The notes under the pieces are model-generated. The model was not told the origin of the DNA and did not search any database. It saw nothing but the letters and a program-made list of their open reading frames with translations. Both the position numbers and the translations under genes were made by a program. Of a stretch of 64,000 bases of DNA, positions 41,286-50,601 are shown piece by piece. This DNA is from Sphingobacteriia bacterium (GTDB lineage Bacteria > Bacteroidota > Bacteroidia > Chitinophagales > Chitinophagaceae): contig JAFKLS010000017.1 in the NCBI GenBank assembly GCA_017304675.1, positions 620,001-684,000 on the forward strand. Direction: 5' to 3'. The first letter of the stretch is position 1, and every line of letters begins with the position of its first letter.

Positions 41286-41858
41286 TTATCCTTTTTTATT
41301 ATCATCATACTTCTTTTGTGCTTCTTTGGCTTTTTCAAAATCCAGTATTACCCCATTAATACAATAGCGTAAACCTGTTGGCGGTGGGCCATCGTCAAAC
41401 ACATGGCCTAAATGGCTTTTACATCTCCCGCATTCTACCTCTGTTCTGCGCATACCATAACTATCATCGGGTAAATAAATGATAGAACTTTTAGAAACAG
41501 GCTCGTAAAAACTTGGCCAGCCACAGCCGCTCTCAAATTTAGTATCGCTTTTAAATAAGGGGTTTCCACAAACAGCACAGTAATAGGTTCCCACTTCTTT
41601 AAAGTTTTCAAATTTGCTGCTCCAGGGTCTTTCAGTTCCTTTCTCCCGGGCAATATGAAAAACTTCAGGGCTTAATATTTTTTTCCAGTCTTCTTCTTTC
41701 ATAACTACTTTACTGCTGTCTGTTCTGGAATAAACAGGATTGTTTTTTTCTGTGTTCATACCTGTAGGTTTATTATTTGTATTCGATTGGCCATTACATG
41801 CTATTGCCAGTGTTACTAAAATACAACACCAGGCCCAAGATAATTTTCTTAAATGCAT
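41286..41858 (-). CDS. msrB: Methionine-R-sulfoxide reductase MsrB, lipoprotein
   Basis: A 190-residue MsrB. A lipoprotein signal ends in LAIAC (Cys21). Zinc-binding Cys are C94-x2-C97 (YYCAVCG) and C143-x2-C146 (VECGRC). The catalytic Cys166 is in LRYCINGVILDF; Cys112 in ESGCGWPSF can serve as the resolving Cys. It reduces methionine-R-sulfoxide in extracytoplasmic proteins, a role in oxidative repair. Probably monocistronic. Confidence 0.94.
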   Translation of the reverse strand: MHLRKLSWAWCCILVTLAIACNGQSNTNNKPTGMNTEKNNPVYSRTDSSKVVMKEEDWKKILSPEVFHIAREKGTERPWSSKFENFKEVGTYYCAVCGNPLFKSDTKFESGCGWPSFYEPVSKSSIIYLPDDSYGMRRTEVECGRCKSHLGHVFDDGPPPTGLRYCINGVILDFEKAKEAQKKYDDNKKG

Positions 41859-41986
41859 AACCGCTAATATTGTTTAAATAAGTTACGAACAAATGATTAA
41901 TCGGGTTTCTTAGTAAAAAGTTAATGCAATAATTATTTACAACAGTAAACCTGACGAATTGTTAAATTTTTTTAAAGGCGAGCCCT

Positions 41987-41994
41987 TATATTTG
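41987..41994 (+). promoter_or_regulatory. Promoter -7 element of adk
   Basis: TATATTTG, a perfect TAnnTTTG, lies 26 bases upstream of the adk ATG. A TTG at 41959-41961 is the closest -33 candidate. Confidence 0.55.
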
Positions 41995-42019
41995 TTCTTT
42001 ATTAAGGCAAGCAACTAAC

Positions 42020-42598
42020 ATGTTCAACATTATTCTTTTTGGCCCTCCGGGTAGTGGAAAGGGTACCCAAAGTGAGAAATTAATTGAAAAATATGGGCTG
42101 GTACATTTAAGTACAGGCAATTTATTGCGTAGCGAAATTGATGCCCAAACTCCTTTGGGGCTGGAAGCCAAATCTTTGATGGATAAAGGACAGCTGGTAC
42201 CTGACGAGGTTGTGATTGGCATGATCAGTTCCGCTTTAGATGCCAACGCTAATGCCAAAGGCTTTTTATTTGACGGCTTTCCCCGTACAGAAGCGCAGAG
42301 TGAAGCACTGGATAGCCTGCTAAAGCTTAAAAAGAGTGAAATAGGTGTTGTTCTGGCATTGGAAGTTGGCGAAGAAGAATTGGTGAAGAGGTTATTGAAC
42401 AGGGGATTAACCAGTGGCAGGTCTGACGATACGAATGAATCTGTGATCAGGGCAAGGATTGTAGAATATAAAAGGAAAACAACCGTTGTGGCAGATTATT
42501 ATGCCAGGTTCAATAAAGTAAAAACAATTAAAGGCGAAGGAAGCGTTGAAGAAATTTTTTCTGCTTTGTGCAGCGAAATAAACAAACGTTTGTCTTAA
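42020..42598 (+). CDS. adk: Adenylate kinase
   Basis: A 192-residue enzyme interconverting ATP, ADP and AMP. P-loop FGPPGSGKGT (7-16), AMP-binding LSTGNLLRSEI, FLFDGFPRTEAQSEAL and a short LID segment (RGLTSGRSDDTNESVIRARI) without the zinc Cys of longer forms. Gene is complete with promoter and terminator. Confidence 0.97.
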   Translation: MFNIILFGPPGSGKGTQSEKLIEKYGLVHLSTGNLLRSEIDAQTPLGLEAKSLMDKGQLVPDEVVIGMISSALDANANAKGFLFDGFPRTEAQSEALDSLLKLKKSEIGVVLALEVGEEELVKRLLNRGLTSGRSDDTNESVIRARIVEYKRKTTVVADYYARFNKVKTIKGEGSVEEIFSALCSEINKRLS

Positions 42599-42632
42599 CC
42601 TTGTGATATCACTCACAAAACCAACTGCTATG

Positions 42633-42663
42633 CCGTCAGTGTTATTTTACTGGCGGTTTTTTT
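42633..42663 (+). terminator. Rho-independent terminator of adk
   Basis: CCGTCAGT / ACTGGCGG stem (one G-T pair), loop GTTATTTT, followed by TTTTTTT. Confidence 0.9.
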
Positions 42664-42724
42664 ATGCTGTTAACCAACAGGTTTTCTGAATTTTATAATA
42701 AAACATGCTTATTTTTTTTCAACC

Positions 42725-42743
42725 CTAACAATTGTTAGCTTTA
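42725..42743 (+). promoter_or_regulatory. Palindromic operator overlapping the paaZ -7 element
   Basis: CTAACAATTGTTAG (42725-42738) is a perfect 14-bp palindrome. TAGCTTTA at 42736-42743 is a TAnnTTTr-like -7 element overlapping it. The arms match those at 41232-41247, pointing to one regulator; TetR-type PaaR is the natural candidate by analogy (inference). Confidence 0.65.
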
Positions 42744-42761
42744 CCGCATTGAACGATTGTT

Positions 42762-44810
42762 ATGTATCAGTTAGAAAATTATGTTAGTGGGCAATGGATT
42801 GCCGGCGAAGGTCGGGGTCAGGTTTTATTTAATGCTGTTACGGCAGAGCCGATAGCAACAACTTCTACCGGGGGTATTGATTTTGCCGCTGCCTTAGAAT
42901 ATGGCCGTAGAATAGGAAATCCTTCTTTGCGGCGAATGAGTTTTCATGAAAGAGGGCTTATGCTAAAAGCCCTGGCACTTCATTTAAGAAATCATCTCCA
43001 TAAATTTTATACAATTAGCTACCAAACAGGCGCCACCAAGGCAGATAGCTGGGTAGATATTGAAGGGGGTATTGGCAACTTGTTCTCTTACGCTTCCCTG
43101 CGTAGAAAATTTTCTAACGACTCTTTTTGCCTTGATGGAGAGCCACATATACTGGGCAAGCAAAATAGTTTTATGGGGCAACACCTGTTAATTGCAAAAG
43201 AAGGAGTGGCTGTACATATTAACGCCTTTAACTTCCCTGTTTGGGGTATGTTAGAGAAAATTGCTGTTAACTTACTGGCAGGTATGCCGGCGCTGGTAAA
43301 ACCGGCAACAGTTACTTCTTATTTAACAGAAGCAGTTGTAAAAGAAATTATTGCCTCCGGAATCCTTCCCAAGGGAGCATTGCAGTTGGTTTGCGGCAGT
43401 GCCGGAGACTTGTTAAACCATGTTACCATGCAGGATGTAATTACGTTTACCGGTAGTGCATCAACAGGGTTATTGCTTAAGTCTACTAAAAAGATTTTGG
43501 AAGAAAACGTTTCTTTTACCATGGAGGCAGATTCTTTAAACTGTATTGTATTGGGAACAGATGTAGAGCCTTCTATGCCTGAATGGGATTTGTTTATTAA
43601 AGAAGTGAGAAAGGAAATGACGTTGAAATGCGGCCAGCGCTGCACCGGCGTCAGGCGGATTTTTGTTCCGGAAAACAAGATAGAACAAGTGCAAATAGCC
43701 TTACAAAAGGCGTTGGCGCAAACAATTATAGGAAATCCTTTAAGTGAGAAAGTTAGAATGGGCTGCCTGGCCGGCGAAGCACAGCGAAAAGAAGTAAGAG
43801 AGCAGGTTCAAAAACTGCTGGCCTCTTCTCATATAATTTATGGTAGCCTGAATGATGTTGCGGTAACAGATGCAGATGCAGGCAAAGGTGCTTTTATAAG
43901 CCCTTTGTTATTAATGAACAATAACCCCTGGTCTGCAAAGGAAGCGCACGAAATAGAAGCTTTTGGGCCGGTATCTACGTTAATGCCCTATGGGAATATA
44001 GATGAGGCCATTGCTTTATCCAAATTGGGCAAAGGGTCTCTCGTTTCTACTATTGTTACTGCCAGCAGTTCTATTGCTAAACAATATGTATTGGGTGCAG
44101 GAACTTATCATGGGCGAATATTGGTACTGAATAATGAATGCGCTAAAGAAAACACAGGCCATGGAAGCCCACTGCCATTGCTGGTGCACGGGGGCCCCGG
44201 AAGAGCAGGCGGCGGAGAAGAAATGGGGGGGGTACGAGGTGTAAAACACTACATGCAAAGAGTAGCATTGCAAGGATCTCCAACAATGTTAACTGCTATT
44301 ACGAATGTTTACCAGCCTAATGCTGCCGGAAGACAAACGGCTATACATCCATTCGAAAAATATTTTGAAGAATTAGAAATAGGTGATCAGCTGATTACAG
44401 AAAAAAGATTGATCACTGCAGAAGATATTAATCGATTTGCCGATTTAAGCGGTGATCATTTTTATGCGCATATTGCCGCTACCGATTTTAACGGGACTAT
44501 GTTTGATAAACAGGTGGCACATGGATATTTGATCATGAGCATTGCTGCGGGATTATTTGTAGACAGTTACAAGAAAAATCCTGTTCTGCTGAACTATGGT
44601 ATTGATGAATTAAGATTTACAAAACCTGTTTATCACGGTACGGAGATATACGTTCGGTTTACCTGTAAAGAAAAACTGGAGCAGGAAAAAAGAGAAATTA
44701 CCGATATTGATAAAGGAATTGTAAAATGGTTTGTTGAGATTTTTGATGATAGCAACGAAATAGCCGGGGTGGCTACTATTTTAACAATGGTTGCAAAAAA
44801 GGGGGAATGA
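42762..44810 (+). CDS. paaZ: Bifunctional PaaZ: oxepin-CoA hydrolase / aldehyde dehydrogenase
   Basis: A 682-residue protein of phenylacetate catabolism that opens the oxepin-CoA ring and oxidises the resulting aldehyde. The aldehyde-dehydrogenase domain (1-about 515) has Glu255 (FTMEADSLN) and catalytic Cys294 (KCGQRCTGV). The MaoC-like hydratase domain (about 535-680) carries DLSGDHFYAH, with Asp561 and His566 matching the E. coli catalytic positions. No other paa genes are visible in the window. A palindrome overlaps its -7 element. Confidence 0.95.
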   Translation: MYQLENYVSGQWIAGEGRGQVLFNAVTAEPIATTSTGGIDFAAALEYGRRIGNPSLRRMSFHERGLMLKALALHLRNHLHKFYTISYQTGATKADSWVDIEGGIGNLFSYASLRRKFSNDSFCLDGEPHILGKQNSFMGQHLLIAKEGVAVHINAFNFPVWGMLEKIAVNLLAGMPALVKPATVTSYLTEAVVKEIIASGILPKGALQLVCGSAGDLLNHVTMQDVITFTGSASTGLLLKSTKKILEENVSFTMEADSLNCIVLGTDVEPSMPEWDLFIKEVRKEMTLKCGQRCTGVRRIFVPENKIEQVQIALQKALAQTIIGNPLSEKVRMGCLAGEAQRKEVREQVQKLLASSHIIYGSLNDVAVTDADAGKGAFISPLLLMNNNPWSAKEAHEIEAFGPVSTLMPYGNIDEAIALSKLGKGSLVSTIVTASSSIAKQYVLGAGTYHGRILVLNNECAKENTGHGSPLPLLVHGGPGRAGGGEEMGGVRGVKHYMQRVALQGSPTMLTAITNVYQPNAAGRQTAIHPFEKYFEELEIGDQLITEKRLITAEDINRFADLSGDHFYAHIAATDFNGTMFDKQVAHGYLIMSIAAGLFVDSYKKNPVLLNYGIDELRFTKPVYHGTEIYVRFTCKEKLEQEKREITDIDKGIVKWFVEIFDDSNEIAGVATILTMVAKKGE

Positions 44811-44845
44811 GTGCTGGTGGTATATTAATGCTAAAGAGCACATTT

Positions 44846-46393
44846 TCATTTTCTTTTGCTTTGTAAATATTTGTTATGGATAATGGTACTCAATGGTTTT
44901 TCGTGCACTTTACTCTCCAGCCATGAAATAATGTCTAAATAAGCAAAAGCTCTTGTTTCAAACCTGTTTTTTTCCAGGTGTTTTACATCATTCAGGAATT
45001 TTTCAAGTTCGGGTTTTAACTGTTTTAAAGAAAGCCCGAAAGAGCTTTTTACAAAACGAAACATTTCTTCTTCCACTACTGTAAGGTTTTTCATTTTGCT
45101 CATAAAACGATAAACAGATTTTGTAAGCGACTCAATTAAATCAAAATTACCGAGTTCGTAATGCGACATTAAATGCAGCAGCCGGGCATAACATTGAAGA
45201 TCTATCCGTAGGTCTAACGGCCCATTAATGATTTTTAGTAAATAATCAATAGCCTTGCCATAATCTCCATTACCAAAATGTAAAGTGGCAAACTTATAGT
45301 TGAATACGAGAATACGATGCCTGTCAACATACAAACCGTATTCTTCAAGCTTTTCTTCTATAAAAGGTATGAGGGCCACACCTTCTTTAAAAGTTCCCTT
45401 CATTATATAGCCATTTATTTTAGCACTGTTGATATAAATGGAAGTATGTGTTCTGAAATTGTCATGCATCCTGGCCATATCTGTTTTTTCAAAAGCCTCA
45501 AAATCTTTCAGTGTTCTATCAAATTCAGAAAAATTGCGCAAGTCAAAATGCGCATTCAATAAAGTATGCATTCCTTTAATATAGTGCCCTGTTTCTACCA
45601 GTTTCATTAAAGGGTGTTCAACAAAAACATCTACCCATTTCTGAGAATAACGATAGTACATTAAGAAATCCTGACGTATAAACGCATACCAGCAATAGCT
45701 TTGAAACAAGTACATTTTTTCATAAAAACTATCTGCGAGGTGAACATCTTCTGGTAACTGGTTTTTAAAATAAACCTTTACATCTTTTTCGTCGTGTTCA
45801 TTTCTTGCGTGCCCATGAATCACATACCAACGGTATAATAACAATGCAAGGTTAGAAAGCTTGGTTACCCTGAATACATGCCCGCTTATATACAAGGCTT
45901 CACTGGTAATTTGTTCGGTTTTATCAGTGGTGCTACGGGTAATATGAAGTGTTTCAATTTTCTTTTCTAAAGAAAGTACCGGAACCAGAAAATTGAATTT
46001 TTGGTGTGTTTTTGCCAGCTCTTTGGTTTTTTCCAATATTTTTAAAGCTTGTAGCTTAAGCCCTTTATTGTACAGAAGGCGTGCATAATCTAAATTTTCA
46101 GTTAACTGCAAGTCTATATTATTGGTTGATTTTAATAATCGAAGGCTTGCCAATAATTGTTTATAAAGATGATTTTTTAGATTGGCCAACTGGGGGCGGG
46201 TGATAGTGGGTATTTTTTTAAAGAGGGAAGCCTCGTCATACTCCTGCATTTTATCTAAAACATCAAATAGCTGCACCATTTTAAGATCTTCTTTTGCAGA
46301 ACTTCTTTTAATGTAGAGTTTAAAATGGCGTTTTTCCGACTTTTCAAGCGAATGGATCAATTGAAATAAACTGTCTGAAAAACGGTTGGACAT
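44846..46393 (-). CDS. Conserved helical-repeat protein of Bacteroidota, unknown function
   Basis: A 515-residue cytoplasmic protein with no signal or membrane helix. It is made of helical pairs like TPR or HAT repeats (LYKQLLASLRLLKSTNNI, ALKILEKTKELAKTHQKFNF, AFLKIINGPLDLRIDLQCYA region). It starts SNRFSDSLFQLIHSLEKSEKR. No catalytic motifs. I know this as a conserved uncharacterised protein in the phylum, not by name. Probably a scaffold. Upstream is the region holding a candidate small RNA. Confidence 0.75.
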   Translation of the reverse strand: MSNRFSDSLFQLIHSLEKSEKRHFKLYIKRSSAKEDLKMVQLFDVLDKMQEYDEASLFKKIPTITRPQLANLKNHLYKQLLASLRLLKSTNNIDLQLTENLDYARLLYNKGLKLQALKILEKTKELAKTHQKFNFLVPVLSLEKKIETLHITRSTTDKTEQITSEALYISGHVFRVTKLSNLALLLYRWYVIHGHARNEHDEKDVKVYFKNQLPEDVHLADSFYEKMYLFQSYCWYAFIRQDFLMYYRYSQKWVDVFVEHPLMKLVETGHYIKGMHTLLNAHFDLRNFSEFDRTLKDFEAFEKTDMARMHDNFRTHTSIYINSAKINGYIMKGTFKEGVALIPFIEEKLEEYGLYVDRHRILVFNYKFATLHFGNGDYGKAIDYLLKIINGPLDLRIDLQCYARLLHLMSHYELGNFDLIESLTKSVYRFMSKMKNLTVVEEEMFRFVKSSFGLSLKQLKPELEKFLNDVKHLEKNRFETRAFAYLDIISWLESKVHEKPLSTIIHNKYLQSKRK

Positions 46394-46539
46394 CTTAGGT
46401 TTTTTTTTCTACAATGCTTTGCCAGCAAGGGTTTTAATAATTCTACAACACTTTAGGCATAATAGAATTAACGATAAGTTGTTTTCTGCAAATAACAAAG
46501 GCGGGCTATTTTTACATCGTTGAAATAAAACAACGTTTA

Positions 46540-46557
46540 GGCAAGCAATCGTTAGAG
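46540..46557 (+). repeat. 18-base direct repeat, copy 1
   Basis: GGCAAGCAATCGTTAGAG, identical to 46645-46662; the two copies are 105 bases apart in the same gene-free region. Confidence 0.75.
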
Positions 46558-46644
46558 AAGTATGGCGGAAATCGTAGAGGCCTAAAATTCGAGAAATTCA
46601 GTCTAAGAGGCTGTAACCAACAAAGACAGAACTTTTTTTCATAT

Positions 46645-46662
46645 GGCAAGCAATCGTTAGAG
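46645..46662 (+). repeat. 18-base direct repeat, copy 2
   Basis: GGCAAGCAATCGTTAGAG, exact copy of 46540-46557. Its end runs into the terminator-like hairpin. Confidence 0.75.
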
Positions 46663-46752
46663 GTCGGCTGTTTCTACAGTGGACCTTTTTTATTTGCGTT
46701 TGCCAAATTAGGGCAAAAATCTTTTCATAATATAATTTTACCAGTATTTTTT

Positions 46753-47406
46753 TTAAGGAGCTAATCGCTCAACTTTCCAGGAACCATTAATAGAGCTTTT
46801 ATACCTTATTCTATCGTGTAGCCTGCTGCTGCGGCCCTGCCAAAACTCAAAACAATCAGGAGCCACAATATAACCTCCCCAGTGCTCGGGGCGTGGAATT
46901 TGTTCGCTGCCAAATTTTTGTTCGGTAATTAAAAAATTGTCTTCAATAACCTTCCTGCTGGTAATTACGGAACTTTGCGGAGAGGCCCATGCTCCTATCC
47001 TGCTGCCCGCCGGCCTTGAAAAAAAATATTCATCGCTTTTTGCAGCAGCAATCTTGGTAACACTTCCTTCAATTCTCACCTGCCTTTCCAGTTCTTTCCA
47101 GAAAAAAACGAGAGAAACATTAGGGTTATTTTCCATTTCTTTGCCTTTATTGCTATTGTAGTTGGTGAAAAACACAAAACCGTTTTCATCATAGTCTTTT
47201 AACAATACAATTCTGGCATGCGGGTTACCGGCTGAATCTACAGTTGCCAGTGTCATGGCATTTACCTCATCAATATGGCTTTCTACAGCTTCATTCCACC
47301 ATTTTGAGAATTGAAGAAAAGGGCTTACTGCCACTTCTTCTTCGGAAAGTGTTTGTAATTTATAATCTCTCCTAATGTTAGCAATGGAATGGCTTTGTTG
47401 TTGCAT
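46753..47406 (-). CDS. pdxH: Pyridoxamine/pyridoxine 5'-phosphate oxidase
   Basis: A 217-residue FMN enzyme making pyridoxal 5'-phosphate from PNP or PMP. FMN- and substrate-binding segments: AMTLATVDSAGNPHARIVLL, GFVFFTNYNSNKGKEMENNP, VSLVFFWKELERQVRIEGSV, SRIGAWASPQSSVI, and PRPEHWGGYIVAPDCFEFWQ with RLHDRIRY at the end. Length and motifs are complete. Probably monocistronic. Confidence 0.96.
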   Translation of the reverse strand: MQQQSHSIANIRRDYKLQTLSEEEVAVSPFLQFSKWWNEAVESHIDEVNAMTLATVDSAGNPHARIVLLKDYDENGFVFFTNYNSNKGKEMENNPNVSLVFFWKELERQVRIEGSVTKIAAAKSDEYFFSRPAGSRIGAWASPQSSVITSRKVIEDNFLITEQKFGSEQIPRPEHWGGYIVAPDCFEFWQGRSSRLHDRIRYKSSINGSWKVERLAP

Positions 47407-47477
47407 GAGCTATAAGATTCTTTTTTGCGCATCGAAATTATAAACTAAGCAGCATTAAAAGCATGATGTATATCAGA

Positions 47478-47508
47478 AAAAGATCCCGCCCTTAGGGCGG
47501 GATCTTTT
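47478..47508. terminator. Bidirectional terminator
   Basis: Perfect 14-bp stem AAAAGATCCCGCCC / GGGCGGGATCTTTT with a TTA loop, just beyond the RND gene stop at 47513 on the minus strand. Confidence 0.9.
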
Positions 47509-47512
47509 GAAT

Positions 47513-50500
47513 TTATTCTGTAACATGTAATTCTTTGGCCTTGTGTTTACCCGAGATAAAAGTGTAAACTGCCGGTATTACAAATAAGGTTAAAATAAGA
47601 GAAAATAAGATACCGCCTACTACTACAATACCCAATGGAATACGGCTGGTAGAGGCTGCACCTAGGCTTAAAGCAATAGGCAAAGCACCTAAAGAGGTTG
47701 CCAAACTGGTCATTAAAATTGGCCGCAGTCTTTGTGTGGCAGCTTCCACAACTGCTTCCAGTTTAGGTAATCCATGTTCTCTTTTCTGGTTGGCAAATTC
47801 AACAATTAAAATACCGTTTTTGGTTACCAACCCGATTAACATAATCATACCAATCTCAGAAAAAATATTGAGTGTTTGTTTAAAAACATATAAACTTAAT
47901 AACGCACCGGCCAATGCCAGCGGAACCGTGATCATGATGGTGAAAGGGTCTAAGAAACTTTCGAACTGGGCAGATAATACTAAGTAAATTAATATAAGGG
48001 CGAGGCCGAATGCAAATAAAATATTGGAGGAGCTTTCTGCATAATCCCTGGAAGGGCCGCTTAAGGATGTTTGAAAGCTTTGATCTAATAATTTGTCTGC
48101 AATTTTCTGCATGGCATTGATACCATCTCCAATGGTTTTACCATCGGCAAGAGAGGCTGAGATGGTTGCAGCCTTATACCTGTTAAAATGGTACAGTTGA
48201 GACGGATTGCTTCCTTCTTCTAAATGTACAACTGCGTCTAATGGAATATTATCTCCATTACTGTTCTTTACATACAGATTTTTAATATCGTTAGGAATGT
48301 CTCTATAATCCCTGTCAACCTGGGCTATTACCTGATATTGATACCCGTTCATGATAAAATAAGCAAGCCTTCCGCCGCTATAGGCTGCTTGTATGGCCGA
48401 AATAGCATCTTGCGTAGAAAGCCCCAGATCTTTTAGTTTTATACGATCTACTGTTAGCCTTATTTCCGGTTTATTAAATTTCAGGTTCACATCTACATTG
48501 GCAAAGGTTTTATCCTTTCTGGCTTCGTCTAAAAATTTAGGAATGATGTCTTTCAGTTTATTGAGGTCCTGGTTTTGCAGGATAAACTGAACAGGCAAAG
48601 ATCCTCTCGAACTCAAGCCCACCGAAATGGTTTGTTCCTGAATGGCAAAAATTCTGGCATCATTAAATCTTGACATTTTCTTTTGCAGTTCGCTTGCGAT
48701 TTCGCCCTGCGACCTGGTTCTTTCTTTGGGATCTATTAATTGAATTCTTGGCTGAGAACCGTTCATGGATGAGCCATTTCCGGCCGGTGTTCTGGCCATT
48801 ACATAATCTCTTTCAGGAACAGAATCGTATAAGAAATTGGCTATTTTATCAGTTAGTTTTTGCATGTACGGATAACTTGTGCCTTCAGGAGCCGTAACTG
48901 TAAAGCGGATAGTGCTTTTATCTTCCAGGGGTGCCAGTTCGCTCTGTAAATTTTTCATTACAAAAACAATGATGCCTACGCAGGCAACAACAATTAACCA
49001 GGCGGCCCATCGTATTTTCATGAATTTTTGCAAAAGGGTTTTATAACCACTTTCCATTCCTGTGAAGAAGGGTTCGGTAATCCTGTAAAACCAGCCTTCC
49101 TGCGCATGTTTAGATGTTAGGTATACGTTTAGTACCGGTGTAATGGTTAGCGATACAAAGGCAGAGATTAATACCGCAGCGGCAAGTGTAACACCAAATT
49201 CGCGGAATAATCTTCCCACAAATCCTTCCAGGAAGATTACGGGCAGAAATACTACTGCAAGCGTAATAGAGGTAGAGATAACTGCAAAAAATATTTCTTT
49301 ACTGCCTTCCAATGCTGCTTTGCGTAAAGGCAGGCCTTCTTCCATTTTTCTAAAAATATTTTCTGTAACAACAATACCATCGTCTACCACCAATCCCGTT
49401 GCGAGCACAATGCCTAACAAGGTTAAGATATTAATAGAAAACCCTGCCAAATACATAATGAAGAATGTGGCGATTAAAGAGATGGGAATATCTATTAACG
49501 GCCTGATGGCAATAAGCCAGTTTCTGAAGAAAAGGAAAATTACCAGTACCACCAACCCAAATGCAATAATGAGTGTTTCTTTTACCTCTGACAATGATTT
49601 ACGTATAGTGGCCGTATTGTCTATTACTACCGTTGTTTGTATATCTGATTTGTTGGCTTTGGTAATAATGTCCAGTTTTTTAAAAAAAGCATCTGCAATC
49701 TCAATATTATTGGCGCCGGGCTGAGGAATAATGGCAAGGCCTACTGCATACAAGCCGTTTAGTTTCCAGGCCTGTTCTAATTGTTCCGGTCCCAGCTCTA
49801 CCCTGGCAATATCGTTTAAGCGTACGATACCGGAAGCGTTTTGTTTAATAATAAGGTCTTTGAATTGCTGTTCGTTTGTAAAGCGGCCCAAGGCCCTTAT
49901 GGTTAATTCTGTGCTATTTCCATAAATTTTTCCGGGAGGAAGCTCTATGTTTTCACTGTTTAATGCAGTACGTATATCGGTGAAAGCGATATTATATGCA
50001 TTCATTTTATCAGGGTTCAGCCAAATGCGCATGGCGTACCTTTTCTGGCCAAATATCCCTACAGAACTTACATCTTTAATGGTTTGAAACTGTTGTTGTA
50101 ATACATTCTCTGCATAATCACTCAGTTCTAATAGACTTTTGGTGCGGCTTTGAACAGCAATAACAATGATGGGATCACTGTTAGCATCTGCTTTTGATAC
50201 AACTGGCGGTGCATCTATATCTTGTGGTAAAGAACGCAAAGCCTGGCCTACCTTGTCTCTAACATCTGAAGCGGCAGCTTCCAGGTCTACCCCTAAATTA
50301 AACTCAATGGTAATAAAGCTTGATCCCAGAGAGCTGCTGGAACTGATTGTTCTAATTCCGGGGATGCCATTTATTTGTTTCTCTAAAGGCTCTGTAATTT
50401 GTGTTTCAATAATATCCGGATTGGCACCGGTATAGCTTGTATTTACTGAAATTACCGGCGGATCAATAGCGGGGTAATCTCTAACAGCCAGAAACGTGTA

Positions 50501-50584
50501 ACCTACTGCTCCGAATAAAATAAGCAATAAGTTCATTACTGTTGCGAGTACCGGCCTTTTTAACGAGAGTTCGGAAATATTCAT
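47513..50584 (-). CDS. RND efflux pump inner-membrane transporter (HAE-type)
   Basis: A 1023-residue inner-membrane drug/proton antiporter with twelve helices and two large periplasmic loops. Starts SELSLKRPVLATVMNLLLIL. Landmarks: DYPAIDPPVISVNTSYTGAN, TLLGIVLATGLVVDDGIVVT with the proton-relay Asp pair, SITLAVVFLPVIFLEGF and GLVTKNGILIVEFANQKREH. Substrates typically drugs or detergents. Adaptor gene 17 bp upstream on the same strand; no outer-membrane channel gene is in the window. Confidence 0.95.
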   Translation of the reverse strand: MNISELSLKRPVLATVMNLLLILFGAVGYTFLAVRDYPAIDPPVISVNTSYTGANPDIIETQITEPLEKQINGIPGIRTISSSSSLGSSFITIEFNLGVDLEAAASDVRDKVGQALRSLPQDIDAPPVVSKADANSDPIIVIAVQSRTKSLLELSDYAENVLQQQFQTIKDVSSVGIFGQKRYAMRIWLNPDKMNAYNIAFTDIRTALNSENIELPPGKIYGNSTELTIRALGRFTNEQQFKDLIIKQNASGIVRLNDIARVELGPEQLEQAWKLNGLYAVGLAIIPQPGANNIEIADAFFKKLDIITKANKSDIQTTVVIDNTATIRKSLSEVKETLIIAFGLVVLVIFLFFRNWLIAIRPLIDIPISLIATFFIMYLAGFSINILTLLGIVLATGLVVDDGIVVTENIFRKMEEGLPLRKAALEGSKEIFFAVISTSITLAVVFLPVIFLEGFVGRLFREFGVTLAAAVLISAFVSLTITPVLNVYLTSKHAQEGWFYRITEPFFTGMESGYKTLLQKFMKIRWAAWLIVVACVGIIVFVMKNLQSELAPLEDKSTIRFTVTAPEGTSYPYMQKLTDKIANFLYDSVPERDYVMARTPAGNGSSMNGSQPRIQLIDPKERTRSQGEIASELQKKMSRFNDARIFAIQEQTISVGLSSRGSLPVQFILQNQDLNKLKDIIPKFLDEARKDKTFANVDVNLKFNKPEIRLTVDRIKLKDLGLSTQDAISAIQAAYSGGRLAYFIMNGYQYQVIAQVDRDYRDIPNDIKNLYVKNSNGDNIPLDAVVHLEEGSNPSQLYHFNRYKAATISASLADGKTIGDGINAMQKIADKLLDQSFQTSLSGPSRDYAESSSNILFAFGLALILIYLVLSAQFESFLDPFTIMITVPLALAGALLSLYVFKQTLNIFSEIGMIMLIGLVTKNGILIVEFANQKREHGLPKLEAVVEAATQRLRPILMTSLATSLGALPIALSLGAASTSRIPLGIVVVGGILFSLILTLFVIPAVYTFISGKHKAKELHVTE

Positions 50585-50601
50585 AAAATGGATATCAGAG
50601 G

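Larger units (their letters stand above)
46518..46692 (+). ncRNA. Candidate small RNA with promoter and terminator
   Basis: A 359-base gap without a gene carries, on the plus strand, a possible promoter (TTTT at 46482, 21-base spacer, TATTTTTA at 46507-46514), a 5' hairpin CGTTG / CAACG (46518-46535), a long-range pair TTTAGGC / GCCTAAA (46536-46542 with 46580-46586), an 18-base direct repeat and a 3' hairpin AGGTC...GACCT followed by TTTTTT (46661-46688). The estimated length is about 170 nt. I cannot match it to 6S, tmRNA, SRP or RNase P. Confidence 0.45.

Noticed and set aside
46540..46662. Two identical 18-base repeats as a possible CRISPR array
   Set aside because: Only two copies 105 bases apart, no regular spacers and no cas genes. 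It fits a repeat within an RNA or intergenic element better.
46500..46700. tRNA, 6S or tmRNA gene in the gene-free stretch
   Set aside because: I could not find a cloverleaf, CCA end or the conserved 6S bubble. It is listed only as an unclassified candidate.
49143..49724. 193-residue open frame antisense to the RND pump
   Set aside because: Lies fully inside a well-supported gene on the other strand, with a skewed composition and no recognisable motif.
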